Shown: positions 1 to 9,259 of the stretch, one piece after another
How positions within the stretch are numbered: position 1 is the first letter of the stretch
Layout of the letters: every line of letters begins with the position of its first letter
Source of the DNA: Blautia wexlerae DSM 19850
GTDB lineage: Bacteria > Bacillota > Clostridia > Lachnospirales > Lachnospiraceae
Length of the DNA stretch: 64,000 nt
Assembly (NCBI RefSeq): GCF_025148125.1
Contig: NZ_CP102267.1
Location: 4,553,501-4,617,500 of the forward strand
Direction: 5' to 3'
Made by a program: the position numbers and the translations under genes
Notes under the pieces: model-generated
What the model saw: only the letters and a program-made list of their open reading frames with translations
Told to the model about the DNA's origin: nothing
Database searches by the model: none

Positions 1-191
1 CTGCAAGTTTACTTGCAAGGGCGTCTATTTTTGCTATTTTATAGGGCGACAGCGAGGGAATTTATTCCCTCGCTGTGCATGGCGTAACATTCTCTTTCGC
101 ACTCAATTTTCTTGATTTGACCACATTTTTACGACAAATTCTTGGAAAAATATATTCGTCTGATTTTCTTACCACATTTTACGACAACGGC

Positions 192-317
192 TTATGGTTT
201 ATACCACAGCAGGTCAGTTTCCGGCAGATTCATTTTAGACATCTCATTTTCCACGTGAGACTTCTCTGCAATATGATTGTAGACATTCATTGTAATCTGT
301 GCATCTAAATGTTCTTC
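192..317 (-). pseudogene. Tyrosine recombinase (integrase), C-terminal remnant
   Basis: Read on the minus strand, about 40 codons end at a TAA at 192-194. The peptide contains LDAQITMNVYNHIAEKS, which matches the helix around the catalytic tyrosine in Tn916/phage-type integrases (pattern ITM.VYNHI, with Y the likely nucleophile). An in-frame stop lies just upstream, so the core catalytic domain is missing. It fits the end of an integrative conjugative element. It is inactive as it stands. Confidence 0.6.
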
Positions 318-390
318 GCTCCGCTACGGTCGGTGCTAAACGGATGTCCACATTACTCTGTTTTGTTGTATACTATTCTGCTGTAATATT

Positions 391-836
391 TTATTCTACG
401 ATCTTACAGTTATCGTTCTTATGTAATACAAGCTCATACTGTGAGATTTGTGTCATTTTCGACTTATTATCCAGATACTTCACAGACACACTGACCTTGC
501 GGTTATCGCCATCTTTGGTAAAGACAGGGTTTACCAGTTCTGAAAATACATAGTCGCCAGAAACAGGAGCAAGCACTCCGTCTTTGACATAATAGGCAAG
601 TTCCTTTTCCGCAGCTGTCGGATACAGCTTAAAGAATGTTTCCAAGAAAACGGTAGCGTCCTTGACTGTATCAGAGCTGACACGGACATCGGTTTCCTGT
701 GCTTTCGGCTCATGCTTCGATTTCTGTACTGCTGGAGCAAGTGTCGGATTCTGGGTAATGGCCATTGCACCGTCCTTATCCACATGAACGGTCACGCTGG
801 CTGTCATTGGCATTAAGACTGAACATACTCATTAGT
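391..836 (-). pseudogene. tcpC: TcpC (Tn916 ORF13-like) conjugal transfer protein, C-terminal remnant
   Basis: About 145 codons match the C-terminal NTF2-like half of TcpC, the membrane protein of Tn916-family conjugation machines. Recognisable stretches are TASVTVHVDKDG, FLETFFKLYP, KELAYYVKDG and SGDYVFSELV. The family is normally about 300 residues, and here the N-terminal transmembrane half is gone. The open frame runs back only to about position 836, where it meets the pglZ fragment on the same strand, so a deletion joined two genes of the same ancestral element. Confidence 0.75.
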
Positions 837-1040
837 TCTCCGAGCTTCATATAGATTCCGGCAAAACACATTATTCCCAGTCAGCTCAATCACCTTTGCA
901 TTTTCCAAAACCACTTCATCCAGTTTATCCTCAAATTCCTTATCTTCATCGTACCAGAAAATGATACGACGCTGATAAAACTCAGGCAGAAGTACAGCAA
1001 ATCTGCGATTTAAATCTTGTATTATTTTGTCTGTATCCAT
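813..1040 (-). pseudogene. pglZ: BREX phosphatase PglZ, N-terminal fragment
   Basis: The first ~60 residues (KIIQDLNRRFAVLLPEF, RRIIFWYDEDKEFED, KVIELTGNNVF) match the conserved N-terminus of type-1 BREX PglZ, normally over 800 residues with an alkaline-phosphatase-like core. Similarity ends near residue 62; the last 15 residues are junk before a stop. The stop overlaps the first in-frame ATG of the tcpC remnant (TAATG). No other BREX gene (brxA, brxB, brxC, pglX, brxL) is visible, so this marks a lost BREX locus. Confidence 0.65.
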
Positions 1041-1200
1041 GCTGCATTATCTTCCCTCTGTACTTTCAAATATATGGTACTTATCGCTACACCTGCATAA
1101 ATTTCTTCTATAATCATGGTTCTCTTTCCTTCTTTATCCAAGATCTGGTTGTTGACAAAAAATAGCTTACCTCATATAATGAGTATAGGTTTATAGTGCA

Positions 1201-1297
1201 TCCGTGATGGTGTCTGTTTACAGATGCTATGTTGCCTGTATTCCAGCTGTCCGGGGTCTCCGTGATGGTGTCTGCTTGCAGATGCTTGAATCACGGG
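1201..1297. repeat. Two copies of a 28-nt hairpin repeat, 58 nt apart
   Basis: TCCGTGATGGTGTCTG begins both copies, at 1201 and 1259. Each copy contains a small stem: TCTGT-TT-ACAGA in copy 1 and TCTGC-TT-GCAGA in copy 2. The two differences are compensatory, which points to a conserved RNA or cruciform stem. Copy 2 is also closed by an outer pair CCGTGAT/ATCACGG and followed by seven T on the plus strand, as in an intrinsic terminator. It lies just past the 3' end of the SIR2 gene. The 1041-1200 stretch otherwise shows only a short minus-strand open frame. Confidence 0.5.
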
Positions 1298-2859
1298 GTC
1301 TTTTTTTGTCCATATTCCAGAAAATCATATATCCTAATCATTCTGTGAAGATTACTACGATTCGGACTATCTAAAGAACTTAAAATATTGTTGTTCTCTG
1401 TAAATATCGCTTGCAAAATACTTCGATACTGATTTACATCTATTTTTTCTTCTGGCATACACCCAAGCAAACGAATTGCCTTCATTAAATTATCTTTTTC
1501 TTGTGTCCATACTTCCCATGCTGTTCTTTCTCCAATTGCAGAACGATTACGTTTAATTGTTGATTCTGTGACAATTTCAGTATATGAATGTGGGGCTTTT
1601 TCTTCTGCCAATTCGCTTTTCATATTAGATTTTGAAATATAATACCACACCGGCAATTTCCAGGAATTTTGTTTTGCAAGCTCTGGATAAACAAATTCTA
1701 ATAATTGCTCGCATGAATATAACGAATCGTGTAAAATAATGTTTCTATACCATTGTTCAGAATTTACTGCTCTTGCTAAACCATATACACCGGTCGTTGT
1801 TAAACCAATCGAAAGTGCAAGCATATTTTCATCAATACGACCATCTTCCAATGAAGCGACCTGCATCGTTGGTCCCGGTTGTTGAGTCAACGCAAACGCA
1901 TAAAGCTCATCCTTAAATCTACGCAATAATTTAACTGGTAAAGCCGCTTTTTTTACAGACAGAGCATCATATAACAGACAAAAATCTGAAAGTGTTATTT
2001 TAGTCATTTCCAGCAATTTACTGCGTATAATCATTGAATGAGAAGTTATCTCACTTCCAATGAAATCCGGATTATATTCAACGAAAATAAATCTTTTTTG
2101 TAAAGTTTCTATTTTATCCAATGGCAAACATTCCACAACATCGCTAAGAATCGCCTGAATATCTGAATCTGAAATAGAGTAACCTATGAAAATAATCGGA
2201 TATTCCATAAAAATCGTCATCAATTTTGCGGCAAGATATTTTCCTTTGTCATAAAATTTCTGATAATCTGCTTTGTTAATGACAATGGATTCTGGATTTT
2301 GTACAGAACCATGAATTTTATAGATTTCCGCAATTCCTTGCAACTGTGAAAATACTAGTTCATCCTGTCCCACAAAAGTTTTATAACCCTCAAAAATATT
2401 CTCGAAAAAGCAATCATAATTTGTTGTAATCACACCGGACAAATTATCTTTTGCAATATTTCTGAGTTTTTCAACTTCATCCGCATAAACAGGATTAACC
2501 GTTGACAGTGAAGCAATATATTCACTTATTTCTGCCTTAAAAGGAGAAACCCCAGTGGAAACTGAACTGTATACTTTTTCTGAATCCGAACGTATTCCTT
2601 CTTCATTATTAAACCAAGCATCATTAAAATCTTTTTCAATATAGCTTGCAACCAATGGAAGTTTTTCTTCTGTATGTTCCGTCTCGCTAGCTTTGTTTTC
2701 ATAAAATCTATAAGCAAACGGATCTTTTTTTACCTTCTCAGCAAAATATGTCAATAAGCCAACCCAGTCTGGTAATCCATAATATCTTCTGGTAATACCA
2801 GAACCTGCAAACAAAAATGGAGTTGTATTAAATCTTGCAACCACTTCTTGTAGTGTCAT
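1291..2859 (-). CDS. SIR2-family (SIR2_2) protein, probable NAD-consuming anti-phage effector
   Basis: The 522-residue protein has an N-terminal SIR2-like Rossmann domain: FLFAGSGITRRYYG near residue 16-29, TTNYDCFFE near 147 (the Asn of the NAD pocket) and IYKIHGSV near 180 (the catalytic His). YPIIFIGYSISDSD near 215 closes the fold. The C-terminal ~280 residues have no family I recognise and may be the sensor. In known bacterial defences (Thoeris, DSR, pAgo-associated) such domains degrade NAD+ on infection. Start supported by AGGAGAACTAT before ATG. It stands alone next to BREX debris, which suits a defence island; function is inferred. Confidence 0.75.
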   Translation of the reverse strand: MTLQEVVARFNTTPFLFAGSGITRRYYGLPDWVGLLTYFAEKVKKDPFAYRFYENKASETEHTEEKLPLVASYIEKDFNDAWFNNEEGIRSDSEKVYSSVSTGVSPFKAEISEYIASLSTVNPVYADEVEKLRNIAKDNLSGVITTNYDCFFENIFEGYKTFVGQDELVFSQLQGIAEIYKIHGSVQNPESIVINKADYQKFYDKGKYLAAKLMTIFMEYPIIFIGYSISDSDIQAILSDVVECLPLDKIETLQKRFIFVEYNPDFIGSEITSHSMIIRSKLLEMTKITLSDFCLLYDALSVKKAALPVKLLRRFKDELYAFALTQQPGPTMQVASLEDGRIDENMLALSIGLTTTGVYGLARAVNSEQWYRNIILHDSLYSCEQLLEFVYPELAKQNSWKLPVWYYISKSNMKSELAEEKAPHSYTEIVTESTIKRNRSAIGERTAWEVWTQEKDNLMKAIRLLGCMPEEKIDVNQYRSILQAIFTENNNILSSLDSPNRSNLHRMIRIYDFLEYGQKKTP

Positions 2860-2933
2860 ATAGTTCTCCTTCCTGTGCTTAAATATTTACATTATTTTAA
2901 TGCTTTTAAATTTTAGACTCAGCGAGTCCAAAA

Positions 2934-3125
2934 TTATTGATAACCTACCACAACACAGCAATATTTTTTTGTTGCTATCTCAACAAGTCTTTGATATTCC
3001 GATGATTTTCTGTTCAATGAATCGCCGCAAATAATCAATGCAGGTTTTATAAACGGAATACTGTCTCCAATTTTTTCTCCATCTGCATCTTCCCTGCTTC
3101 TCTCGTAAATCAATCTCCATTCTTC
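2934..3125 (-). pseudogene. Unidentified gene remnant, 3' end
   Basis: The minus strand reads 63 codons without a stop, ending at TAA 2934-2936, with good coding character (RSREDADGEKIGDSIPF, PALIICGDSLNRKSSEY, RLVEIATKKYCCVVVGYQ). No start or ribosome site precedes it, and the upstream frame is interrupted. It looks like the C-terminus of a larger protein. I do not recognise the family. Confidence 0.4.
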
Positions 3126-3168
3126 CTCAAAACAATTTCTTTAAGTCTCCAAAATCTATACTCTTATT

Positions 3169-3268
3169 TTACCCCAACTCTTTCATTCTGCCTACTGTTA
3201 TTTCATGTTCACATACAATAATGAGGTCGCAATCCATAGGGTTTTCTGAAATGTTTGATGTTAACGTT
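3169..3268 (-). pseudogene. Short coding remnant, copy 1 (…CDLIVVCEHEITVGRMKELG)
   Basis: The minus strand reads an open frame ending at TAA 3169-3171 that includes SENPMDCDLIVVCEHE and ITVGRMKELG. A diverged copy with a frame-breaking stop occurs at 13704-13780 (CDLIVV, then a stop, then IAVGRTRKIG). The copies are also similar as DNA over about 55 bp. Both are probably C-terminal debris of the same gene family, duplicated in the island. Family not recognised. Confidence 0.4.
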
Positions 3269-3269
3269 A

Positions 3270-4601
3270 TTATTTTTCTCTGAGATACCGTTTTAATAAG
3301 AACGTACAGAAATATGGAAATGTATAAATCCCGTCTTCTATTCCAACATTGCTGTCTGCAAGTTTTATTCCCCAGTGAATATCTCCATAAGAATCACCGG
3401 ATATCAATTGCCTCAATGACTTAGACCGGTTCCTGTTCGCCTTCACTTCTACCGGAACCAGCTCGTCTTTTGTCCTTACAAAAAAATCTTCTTCCAAGGT
3501 AGCATTTTCTTTTTTATAATAATATAGTCCAAGCCCCTGTTTCACAAACGCCTCTGCTACGAAATTTTCATATAGGGCACCTTTGTATACTCCAAGATTT
3601 TTATTCGCCCGAAGATCTTCTTGTGCTTCTTCATCTAATGAAGCAATCAACAATCCTGTATCTGGATAATAGATTTTGAATTTTGAGTCATCATAGTTTC
3701 CCTTTAATGGAAGCTCCGGATACTGCAGACAATAACATACAGAAATCACACCTGCATCTTCGAGCCAGGTTATACATCCCATATATTCTCGACTTCTGGC
3801 TTTTTTGTCTATTTTACTTAATTGAAATTTTTTATTTTCTTTTGCAAGCTGTACAGGTACGTTCCGATAGACACTTACAATTTTAGTCTGATCCAGACCT
3901 TCAGCGTATTTTCTGATATCCTCTTCATAATCCATCTGGATCTGTCTCTGGATTTCCAGAGTATCTGTAAAAAGATTTTTTTCAATATATACTTTTACTA
4001 CTGCAGGCATACCGCCAAGTACACAATATTCCAAAAACAATTTTTTATAGACTGATAATTCGGTTTCTGAAAATGGAGTTCCTGTCTGCATATGTTGCAA
4101 GATATCTTCAATGTGCTTCTCCGAGTATCCTTTCGCCCACAGAAATTCTTCAAAGTCCATCGAAAACATTTCATAATCTGTTTTATATCCCACACTGTTG
4201 CTATGAATTTTTCTGTAATTGATTCCAAGCAAGAAACCACTGCATATGACATCAAATCTTCCATCTATCCGGAAGGACTTCAAGGCAGTTGCAATATCCG
4301 GAAACTCCTGTAATTCATCAAAAATAATCACAGTGTCACCTGCTATAAATCTTTTTGATGTATCTATCATAGAAATATTTTTTATAATATCTTCAACAGC
4401 ATATCCGTCACTTAATATTGTTTTATATTTAGGTTCCAGAACAAAATTAATACTCACAATATTACTGTAATTTTGTTCTGCAAAATGATTAATAGATTCC
4501 GTTTTTCCAATCTGCCTTGCACCTTTTATAATTAACGGAAGTCTTTCTTCATTTTTTTTCCACTCCAGCAGGTACTCATCTATCTTTCTTTTTAAATACA
4601 T
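3270..4601 (-). CDS. AAA-family ATPase with DUF4143 domain
   Basis: The 443-residue protein has a Walker A loop (KGARQIGKTES) near residue 30 and Walker B (VIIFDELQEFP) near 95. The C-terminal DUF4143 region ends in a PDDEXK-like strand, FVRTKDELVPVEVKANRNRS. These proteins are common in Firmicutes and archaea, often as accessory genes, and their role is unsettled. The start is MYLKRK at 4601, not the upstream ATG, because GGAGGCGGTTCT precedes it. It is a single-gene unit. Tandem upstream AT-rich DNA (4602-4830) has no other gene. Confidence 0.8.
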   Translation of the reverse strand: MYLKRKIDEYLLEWKKNEERLPLIIKGARQIGKTESINHFAEQNYSNIVSINFVLEPKYKTILSDGYAVEDIIKNISMIDTSKRFIAGDTVIIFDELQEFPDIATALKSFRIDGRFDVICSGFLLGINYRKIHSNSVGYKTDYEMFSMDFEEFLWAKGYSEKHIEDILQHMQTGTPFSETELSVYKKLFLEYCVLGGMPAVVKVYIEKNLFTDTLEIQRQIQMDYEEDIRKYAEGLDQTKIVSVYRNVPVQLAKENKKFQLSKIDKKARSREYMGCITWLEDAGVISVCYCLQYPELPLKGNYDDSKFKIYYPDTGLLIASLDEEAQEDLRANKNLGVYKGALYENFVAEAFVKQGLGLYYYKKENATLEEDFFVRTKDELVPVEVKANRNRSKSLRQLISGDSYGDIHWGIKLADSNVGIEDGIYTFPYFCTFLLKRYLREK

Positions 4602-4831
4602 AGAACCGCCTCCTTTCTTCAAAGCTATCACGTTTTATGAGCCTTTTTCAATCTTTTTTTCACGTTTTATTAGCTTTTATTCATAATATTTTCATGTTTT
4701 TATACAAAAAACGACGTGAACCACTTTTCTTGACTACCTTTATTTTTATTTCTATACGTTAAGTCCCCACCACCCACTGCTCATTGCTTTTCGTAATCGC
4801 GCAGAGTGCTTATTTGATTCAGTAAAAAAAT

Positions 4832-4884
4832 AAATGCAACCCCTATATCTCTTTTTTCCTGCTTACAGATATAGAGGCTGCATT
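4832..4884. terminator. Bidirectional intrinsic terminator
   Basis: AAATGCA...CCTATATCT pairs with AGATATAGAGG...GCATTT across a T-rich loop. It lies between the ends of the response-regulator unit (minus strand, ends 4987) and the upstream DNA of the ATPase gene. A short minus-strand frame over this hairpin (4781-4978) is not regarded as coding. Confidence 0.6.
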
Positions 4885-4986
4885 TGCCTTTACATTTATT
4901 TGTATGTAGAGTTGCAAAATCGTCATTATAAAGTCGACTATCCTTATACTTATAAAATACTATACAAAGTTGCAACATAGTAATAC

Positions 4987-6561
4987 TTAAAAATAAGTTG
5001 TAATTTTCCGATATTCTGCCGGTGTCATATTCATCTGTCCAGTAAAAACCCGGGTAAAATATTGTAGATTGGGATATCCTACCTGTTCTGCTATCTGAGT
5101 AATCTTTAAATTAGACGAACGTAATAATTTTTTTGCCTTCTCCAAACGCAGTTCTGCAAGAATTTCAGAAAATTTTCTTCCGGTAGCCTGTTTGATAAAA
5201 CGACTGATATACGAAGGATTTCTGTTTACATGTTCTGAAACATTTGTCAGACCGATTGGTTGTGAAAAATTATCATTCAGATATTTATAAATTTGCTGGA
5301 TTAGCTGATTCTGATCATTATTATGCATACTTTGAATATTATCTGCAATATACTCCAGCCAATATTTCATATAGTCTGCTTTTGTCTTTCTTTCCGATTG
5401 TACATGAATCTGTTGCTCAAATGATTCCGTAATCTTATTTTTGCTTTCCTTATCCAATGGAATTCCTGAAAGAAATAAAAATATATTGGCACCTATCAAC
5501 TCCATGATATTGTTAAAATATTTTTCTGTCTCTTTCTCTGTCTCATTGATAATCTTCTGCATCTGTTCGAATATTTTTTTCTTATTACCGGATCGAAGAT
5601 ATCTGATCAGTTCTGTAATTGCTTCTGTAACATCGAAAAAGTCATTTTCCTTATATTCCATCGGTAAATCCTGATATGAAAGCAACTGCGTACATCCCGT
5701 ATCTTTTCCGTATTCCAGACATTTCAACACTTCCTTTTTCATCTGTTGAATATCAGACAGATTTTCAGAATAATGGCTGACAGCTATCATACAATCCAGT
5801 GGCTGCAACTGGGCCAGTTCTCTTCTGATCAGCTCTAATTTACTGCAGAATTTCCACAGTGTCTTTTCTTCTGTTGGCCAGATCATATAAAAGATACCAC
5901 CATGTTCCAGTGCCAGTATCTCTTTAAATTTTTTCAGAAAAAATTCATGGATTATATAACTGTAATAGCTCTCTTCTTCCAAAGGCATATGATTCCTGTC
6001 ATATGTAACAGCCACCACTCTATATCCGTTTATTGCAATCCGCAGCTTCTGCTTTTGCAGTTCCATCTGTTTTTCTGAAAAAATTACAGGTTGAAAAAAG
6101 AGTTTTTCCACAAATTGTTGTCTGATCAGCTCCTGATTTTTAACAAAATAATCCTGGAAAATCTGATACATTTCCGTATGTTTTTGTTCTGCATGAAATG
6201 CACTAATCGCTCGATTTAAGCACTTGATTGCTTCCTGTTCATCTACGGGCTTTAAAAGATAGTCAAAAACTTTATACTCTATTCCATATCTGGCATATTC
6301 AAACTCTGCATATCCAGTCAGAAAAACAATTTTTGCTCCATAATCCATTTGATTGATCTGCTTTGCCAGATCGATTCCAGTGATGCCCGGCATACGAATA
6401 TCTGTCAAAATAACCCCAGGTTTTTCCTGTTCAATATAATCCAATGCCATCTGTGCATCTGTAAAAGCACAAACCGTATGCATACCCCGTAGTCCCGTTT
6501 CCATGATCCTTTTTAATTTGTCTGATATCAATGGTTCATCATCTATAATTACCACTTTCAT
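4987..6561 (-). CDS. YesN-type response regulator, AraC family
   Basis: The 524-residue protein has an N-terminal receiver with the acidic pair IIDDEP, phospho-Asp in VILTDIRMPGITG (near residue 55) and the K of DYLLKP (near 102). The C-terminal AraC/XylS double helix-turn-helix carries IGLTNVSEHVNRNPSYIS and the signature QVGYPNLQYFTRVFTGQMN. It overlaps the sensor kinase gene by 23 bp, which indicates translational coupling. YesMN pairs in Lachnospiraceae usually control the adjacent sugar ABC importer, here 9260-12323. GGGGAAAAAGGAT precedes the ATG. Confidence 0.9.
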   Translation of the reverse strand: MKVVIIDDEPLISDKLKRIMETGLRGMHTVCAFTDAQMALDYIEQEKPGVILTDIRMPGITGIDLAKQINQMDYGAKIVFLTGYAEFEYARYGIEYKVFDYLLKPVDEQEAIKCLNRAISAFHAEQKHTEMYQIFQDYFVKNQELIRQQFVEKLFFQPVIFSEKQMELQKQKLRIAINGYRVVAVTYDRNHMPLEEESYYSYIIHEFFLKKFKEILALEHGGIFYMIWPTEEKTLWKFCSKLELIRRELAQLQPLDCMIAVSHYSENLSDIQQMKKEVLKCLEYGKDTGCTQLLSYQDLPMEYKENDFFDVTEAITELIRYLRSGNKKKIFEQMQKIINETEKETEKYFNNIMELIGANIFLFLSGIPLDKESKNKITESFEQQIHVQSERKTKADYMKYWLEYIADNIQSMHNNDQNQLIQQIYKYLNDNFSQPIGLTNVSEHVNRNPSYISRFIKQATGRKFSEILAELRLEKAKKLLRSSNLKITQIAEQVGYPNLQYFTRVFTGQMNMTPAEYRKITTYF

Positions 6562-8314
6562 ATCCTTTTTCCCCCTTTGTTTTGGGAATACAGATGGTTA
6601 CTGCTGTCCCCGATGGCTTTACATGTTCCACAGTCAAACCATATTCCTTTCCGTACAGTAGCAAAAGTCTTTGCTGAATATTAAAGATACCAATGTGTTC
6701 CTTCTCTTTCAGTATTCCATTTTCTCTTATTTCTTCCAGCTGTCTGATAATAGTTTCCGGCATCCCATTTCCATTATCTTTTACAGTAATATAAATTGCA
6801 TCTTCCGTTTCCTTCCCGGTTACTGCTATCATTCCTGTTTCTTTCAATTCTGAAACCCCATGGACAATTGCATTTTCCAAAAGCGGCTGTATCATCAGCT
6901 TTGGAATGTAATATTCATATAATTGTTCCGGTATTTCTACCAGACAGATAATATGTTCCTGAAAGCGCATTTTCTGAATATACAAATATTGATTTACATA
7001 CTTTAATTCTTCTTCAATCTTTAAAAACTGTGCCCCTTTAATAGACATTCTCATAATGCTTCCAAGAGATGTTACCGTCTTTTTAACTTCCGTAGTCTTA
7101 CCCATATCAGCAAGACTATTAATACAGTCTAATGTATTATATAGAAAGTGTGGGTTAATCTGAGCCTGAAGAGATTCAATCTGGGCATCTTTCATTAACA
7201 ACTGCTGTTTATATACCTGCTGAATCAGCAAGTCAATTCTTTCCAACATCGCATTATAAACATTTGCCAGTTCTCTAAATTCATCATTGGAATCAACCTC
7301 AACATACGCATTGGAATTTATCTCTGTAGTCTGACGTAATTTTACAATAAATTTCTGAATCTGTTCTGCAATTTTAGCCGCAGTTATGAATAATGCAATT
7401 GAAATAATTGAAATTGCAGCCAAAATCATCACCATCTCTTTGAAGAAAATTTTATATACACTCTTAAAAAGCAGATTTTTATCCAAAATTCCTACAAGAC
7501 TACACCCATCATATTGAAGATTATATCTGATAATTTTATAATTTCCAGATGGTTCTTTCAAAATGGTTTTACATTTATCATCAGATAAATTTGAACCATT
7601 AACCAGAATATTATTTTCTGAATCCAATATGAGAATAGCGTTCACATCTCTATCCTCTCCTGTCTGTATGATTTTTTCCATACCCGTTTTGTCAATATCC
7701 ATCATCAGAAATCCGATTTTTTCATCACTTTTTTCTATTTGGGGAACGTAGATATTTCTTGCAAAAGTAATCATATTTTTCCTCACGGGATTTATACGAA
7801 GCACCGGCTTTCCATGCTTTTCTTCTGCTGCTTCTTTCAGTATTTCTGCAAAATCATTTGTCTGTTCTATTGTATTATAATAAATTGCATTATTAATATA
7901 TAATTCGTTAAACTTATTATAAATACACACATTCATTAACGCATCCTGATTATTTGTAATAAGAGATCCTATCTGATAAGAAATCATATCAGTCAGTTTT
8001 TCCTGCTCTTCAACACTTAATACACTTTGACGGGTATTTAAATATTCCTGCACTTCATTTGTATAATATAAAAATTTTATGGTAGCCTGATTATAATTAT
8101 CTAATAATGTATTAACCAGCTTCTTTTTTTCCATAACATTCTGTTCTGTCTGATCATATACCATCTGCTTCATCTGATCAAACATAATAACTGTAGTACT
8201 ATAAAAAATTAAAAAATATCCTAAAACAACAAATGGGAGACAGGAAATAAGTAATTTATTTCGAATCGTTAATTTTCCATAAAACTTATATAATCGTCCT
8301 TTTTTTTCCTTCAT
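6539..8314 (-). CDS. YesM-type sensor histidine kinase
   Basis: The 591-residue protein has a transmembrane helix at about 20-42, an extracellular sensor of about 250 residues, a second helix near 290-315 and HAMP. A His_kinase domain follows, with QAQINPHFLYNTLDCINSLA (phospho-His in PHFLYN) and HATPase_c motifs LMIQPLLENAIVHG and VKDNGNGMP. It likely senses an extracellular sugar, directly or through the binding protein at 11064-12323, and phosphorylates the overlapping AraC-type regulator downstream. Confidence 0.9.
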   Translation of the reverse strand: MKEKKGRLYKFYGKLTIRNKLLISCLPFVVLGYFLIFYSTTVIMFDQMKQMVYDQTEQNVMEKKKLVNTLLDNYNQATIKFLYYTNEVQEYLNTRQSVLSVEEQEKLTDMISYQIGSLITNNQDALMNVCIYNKFNELYINNAIYYNTIEQTNDFAEILKEAAEEKHGKPVLRINPVRKNMITFARNIYVPQIEKSDEKIGFLMMDIDKTGMEKIIQTGEDRDVNAILILDSENNILVNGSNLSDDKCKTILKEPSGNYKIIRYNLQYDGCSLVGILDKNLLFKSVYKIFFKEMVMILAAISIISIALFITAAKIAEQIQKFIVKLRQTTEINSNAYVEVDSNDEFRELANVYNAMLERIDLLIQQVYKQQLLMKDAQIESLQAQINPHFLYNTLDCINSLADMGKTTEVKKTVTSLGSIMRMSIKGAQFLKIEEELKYVNQYLYIQKMRFQEHIICLVEIPEQLYEYYIPKLMIQPLLENAIVHGVSELKETGMIAVTGKETEDAIYITVKDNGNGMPETIIRQLEEIRENGILKEKEHIGIFNIQQRLLLLYGKEYGLTVEHVKPSGTAVTICIPKTKGEKGYESGNYR

Positions 8315-8347
8315 CTCTTTTTAGTACCTCTCTTACAAACAGGAATC

Positions 8348-8386
8348 CCCGGTATAGCGCATATATCATGCGTCTATACCGGAGAT
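8348..8386 (-). terminator. Intergenic hairpin between MBL gene and kinase gene
   Basis: Minus-strand CTCCGGTATAGACGCAT pairs with ATGCGCTATACCGGGG around GATAT. No long U-tract follows, so it may stabilise the upstream transporter/MBL message or only partly terminate, allowing lower expression of the kinase and regulator genes. Confidence 0.5.
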
Positions 8387-8390
8387 TGAT

Positions 8391-9239
8391 TCAGCAGATT
8401 CTATCTTCTGTATATAACACAGAAGCTAAAGCCTTTTGGTAAAAATACACTTCGCTCTTTGTCATACCACACTCTTCTTTTTCTCCAAGCAAATGCTTTT
8501 CTAATATTTCCTGAATACAGGCAATCTGGTCATCTATATAGATGCTTCCGATTGGTCGAAGATAATGACCCGGAAAAATAAGTTCATATGAATTTCTTAA
8601 TTGAGCTAATTTTTTCAATGATTCCAAATATGTACTCATTGTATCAGAAAACGTATCAAACATCAATACTGGCGTACTTACAACAGTATCTCCGGAAAAT
8701 AGTAATCTGTATTTTCTGTCTAATAAACAAATTCCATCTTTAGTATGTCCTGGTGTATCCAAAACCTCCAAATCTCTATTTCCAAGATGGAAAACAAATC
8801 CTTCTTCTATTCCTTTCATCTCAAAGTCACCCATAATTGATGCATCAAATTCCAGGCTTGCTTCATAATTGTATTCTGGACGGGCTTCCTGTGAACGGAA
8901 AAATTCCTTACGTGACTGCAGATTATTCTGTTCCTGAATAACCGGAATTGCTTTTTTATGTGCATAAACCATTGAAAAGCGCCCATTTCCACCCACATGG
9001 TCATAATGATGATGCGTATTTACTACATCATAAGGCAGATGAGTCATTGTTTCTACTACTGACCGTATATTTCCTATTCCAATGCCAGTATCAATCAATA
9101 AGGCTCTTTCCGTTCCAATAATCAAATACATAATATCTATACCAAACTCATCAATTGCCCATACATCCCTTGATACCTGCTGAAGTGTAAAACCGTTTAT
9201 CTTTTTTATGTTCATATTATCTTCATAAAATGTGCTCAT
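8391..9239 (-). CDS. MBL-fold metallo-hydrolase (glyoxalase II-like)
   Basis: The metallo-beta-lactamase fold is shown by VVNTHHHYDHVGG (HxHxDH zinc site), the DTPGHTKDG His and LLFSGDTVVS Asp, and the late IFPGHY His. It is about 282 residues from the chosen start. Start MSTFYEDNM at 9239 is preferred over the longer frame because GGAGAAGTAAAG precedes it and the longer version would overlap the permease gene. It sits at the 3' end of a sugar ABC operon, so it probably hydrolyses an ester, lactone or thioester of the imported compound; the substrate is unknown. Confidence 0.8.
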   Translation of the reverse strand: MSTFYEDNMNIKKINGFTLQQVSRDVWAIDEFGIDIMYLIIGTERALLIDTGIGIGNIRSVVETMTHLPYDVVNTHHHYDHVGGNGRFSMVYAHKKAIPVIQEQNNLQSRKEFFRSQEARPEYNYEASLEFDASIMGDFEMKGIEEGFVFHLGNRDLEVLDTPGHTKDGICLLDRKYRLLFSGDTVVSTPVLMFDTFSDTMSTYLESLKKLAQLRNSYELIFPGHYLRPIGSIYIDDQIACIQEILEKHLLGEKEECGMTKSEVYFYQKALASVLYTEDRIC

Positions 9240-9259
9240 CTTTACTTCTCCTGTCTTTT

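Noticed and set aside
1201..1297. Two-repeat CRISPR array
   Set aside because: Only two copies, imperfect outside the first 28 nt, no cas genes in the window, and one copy ends in a terminator-like T-run.
4781..4978. 65-codon frame on the minus strand
   Set aside because: It runs through a terminator hairpin, has no ribosome site and no recognisable composition.
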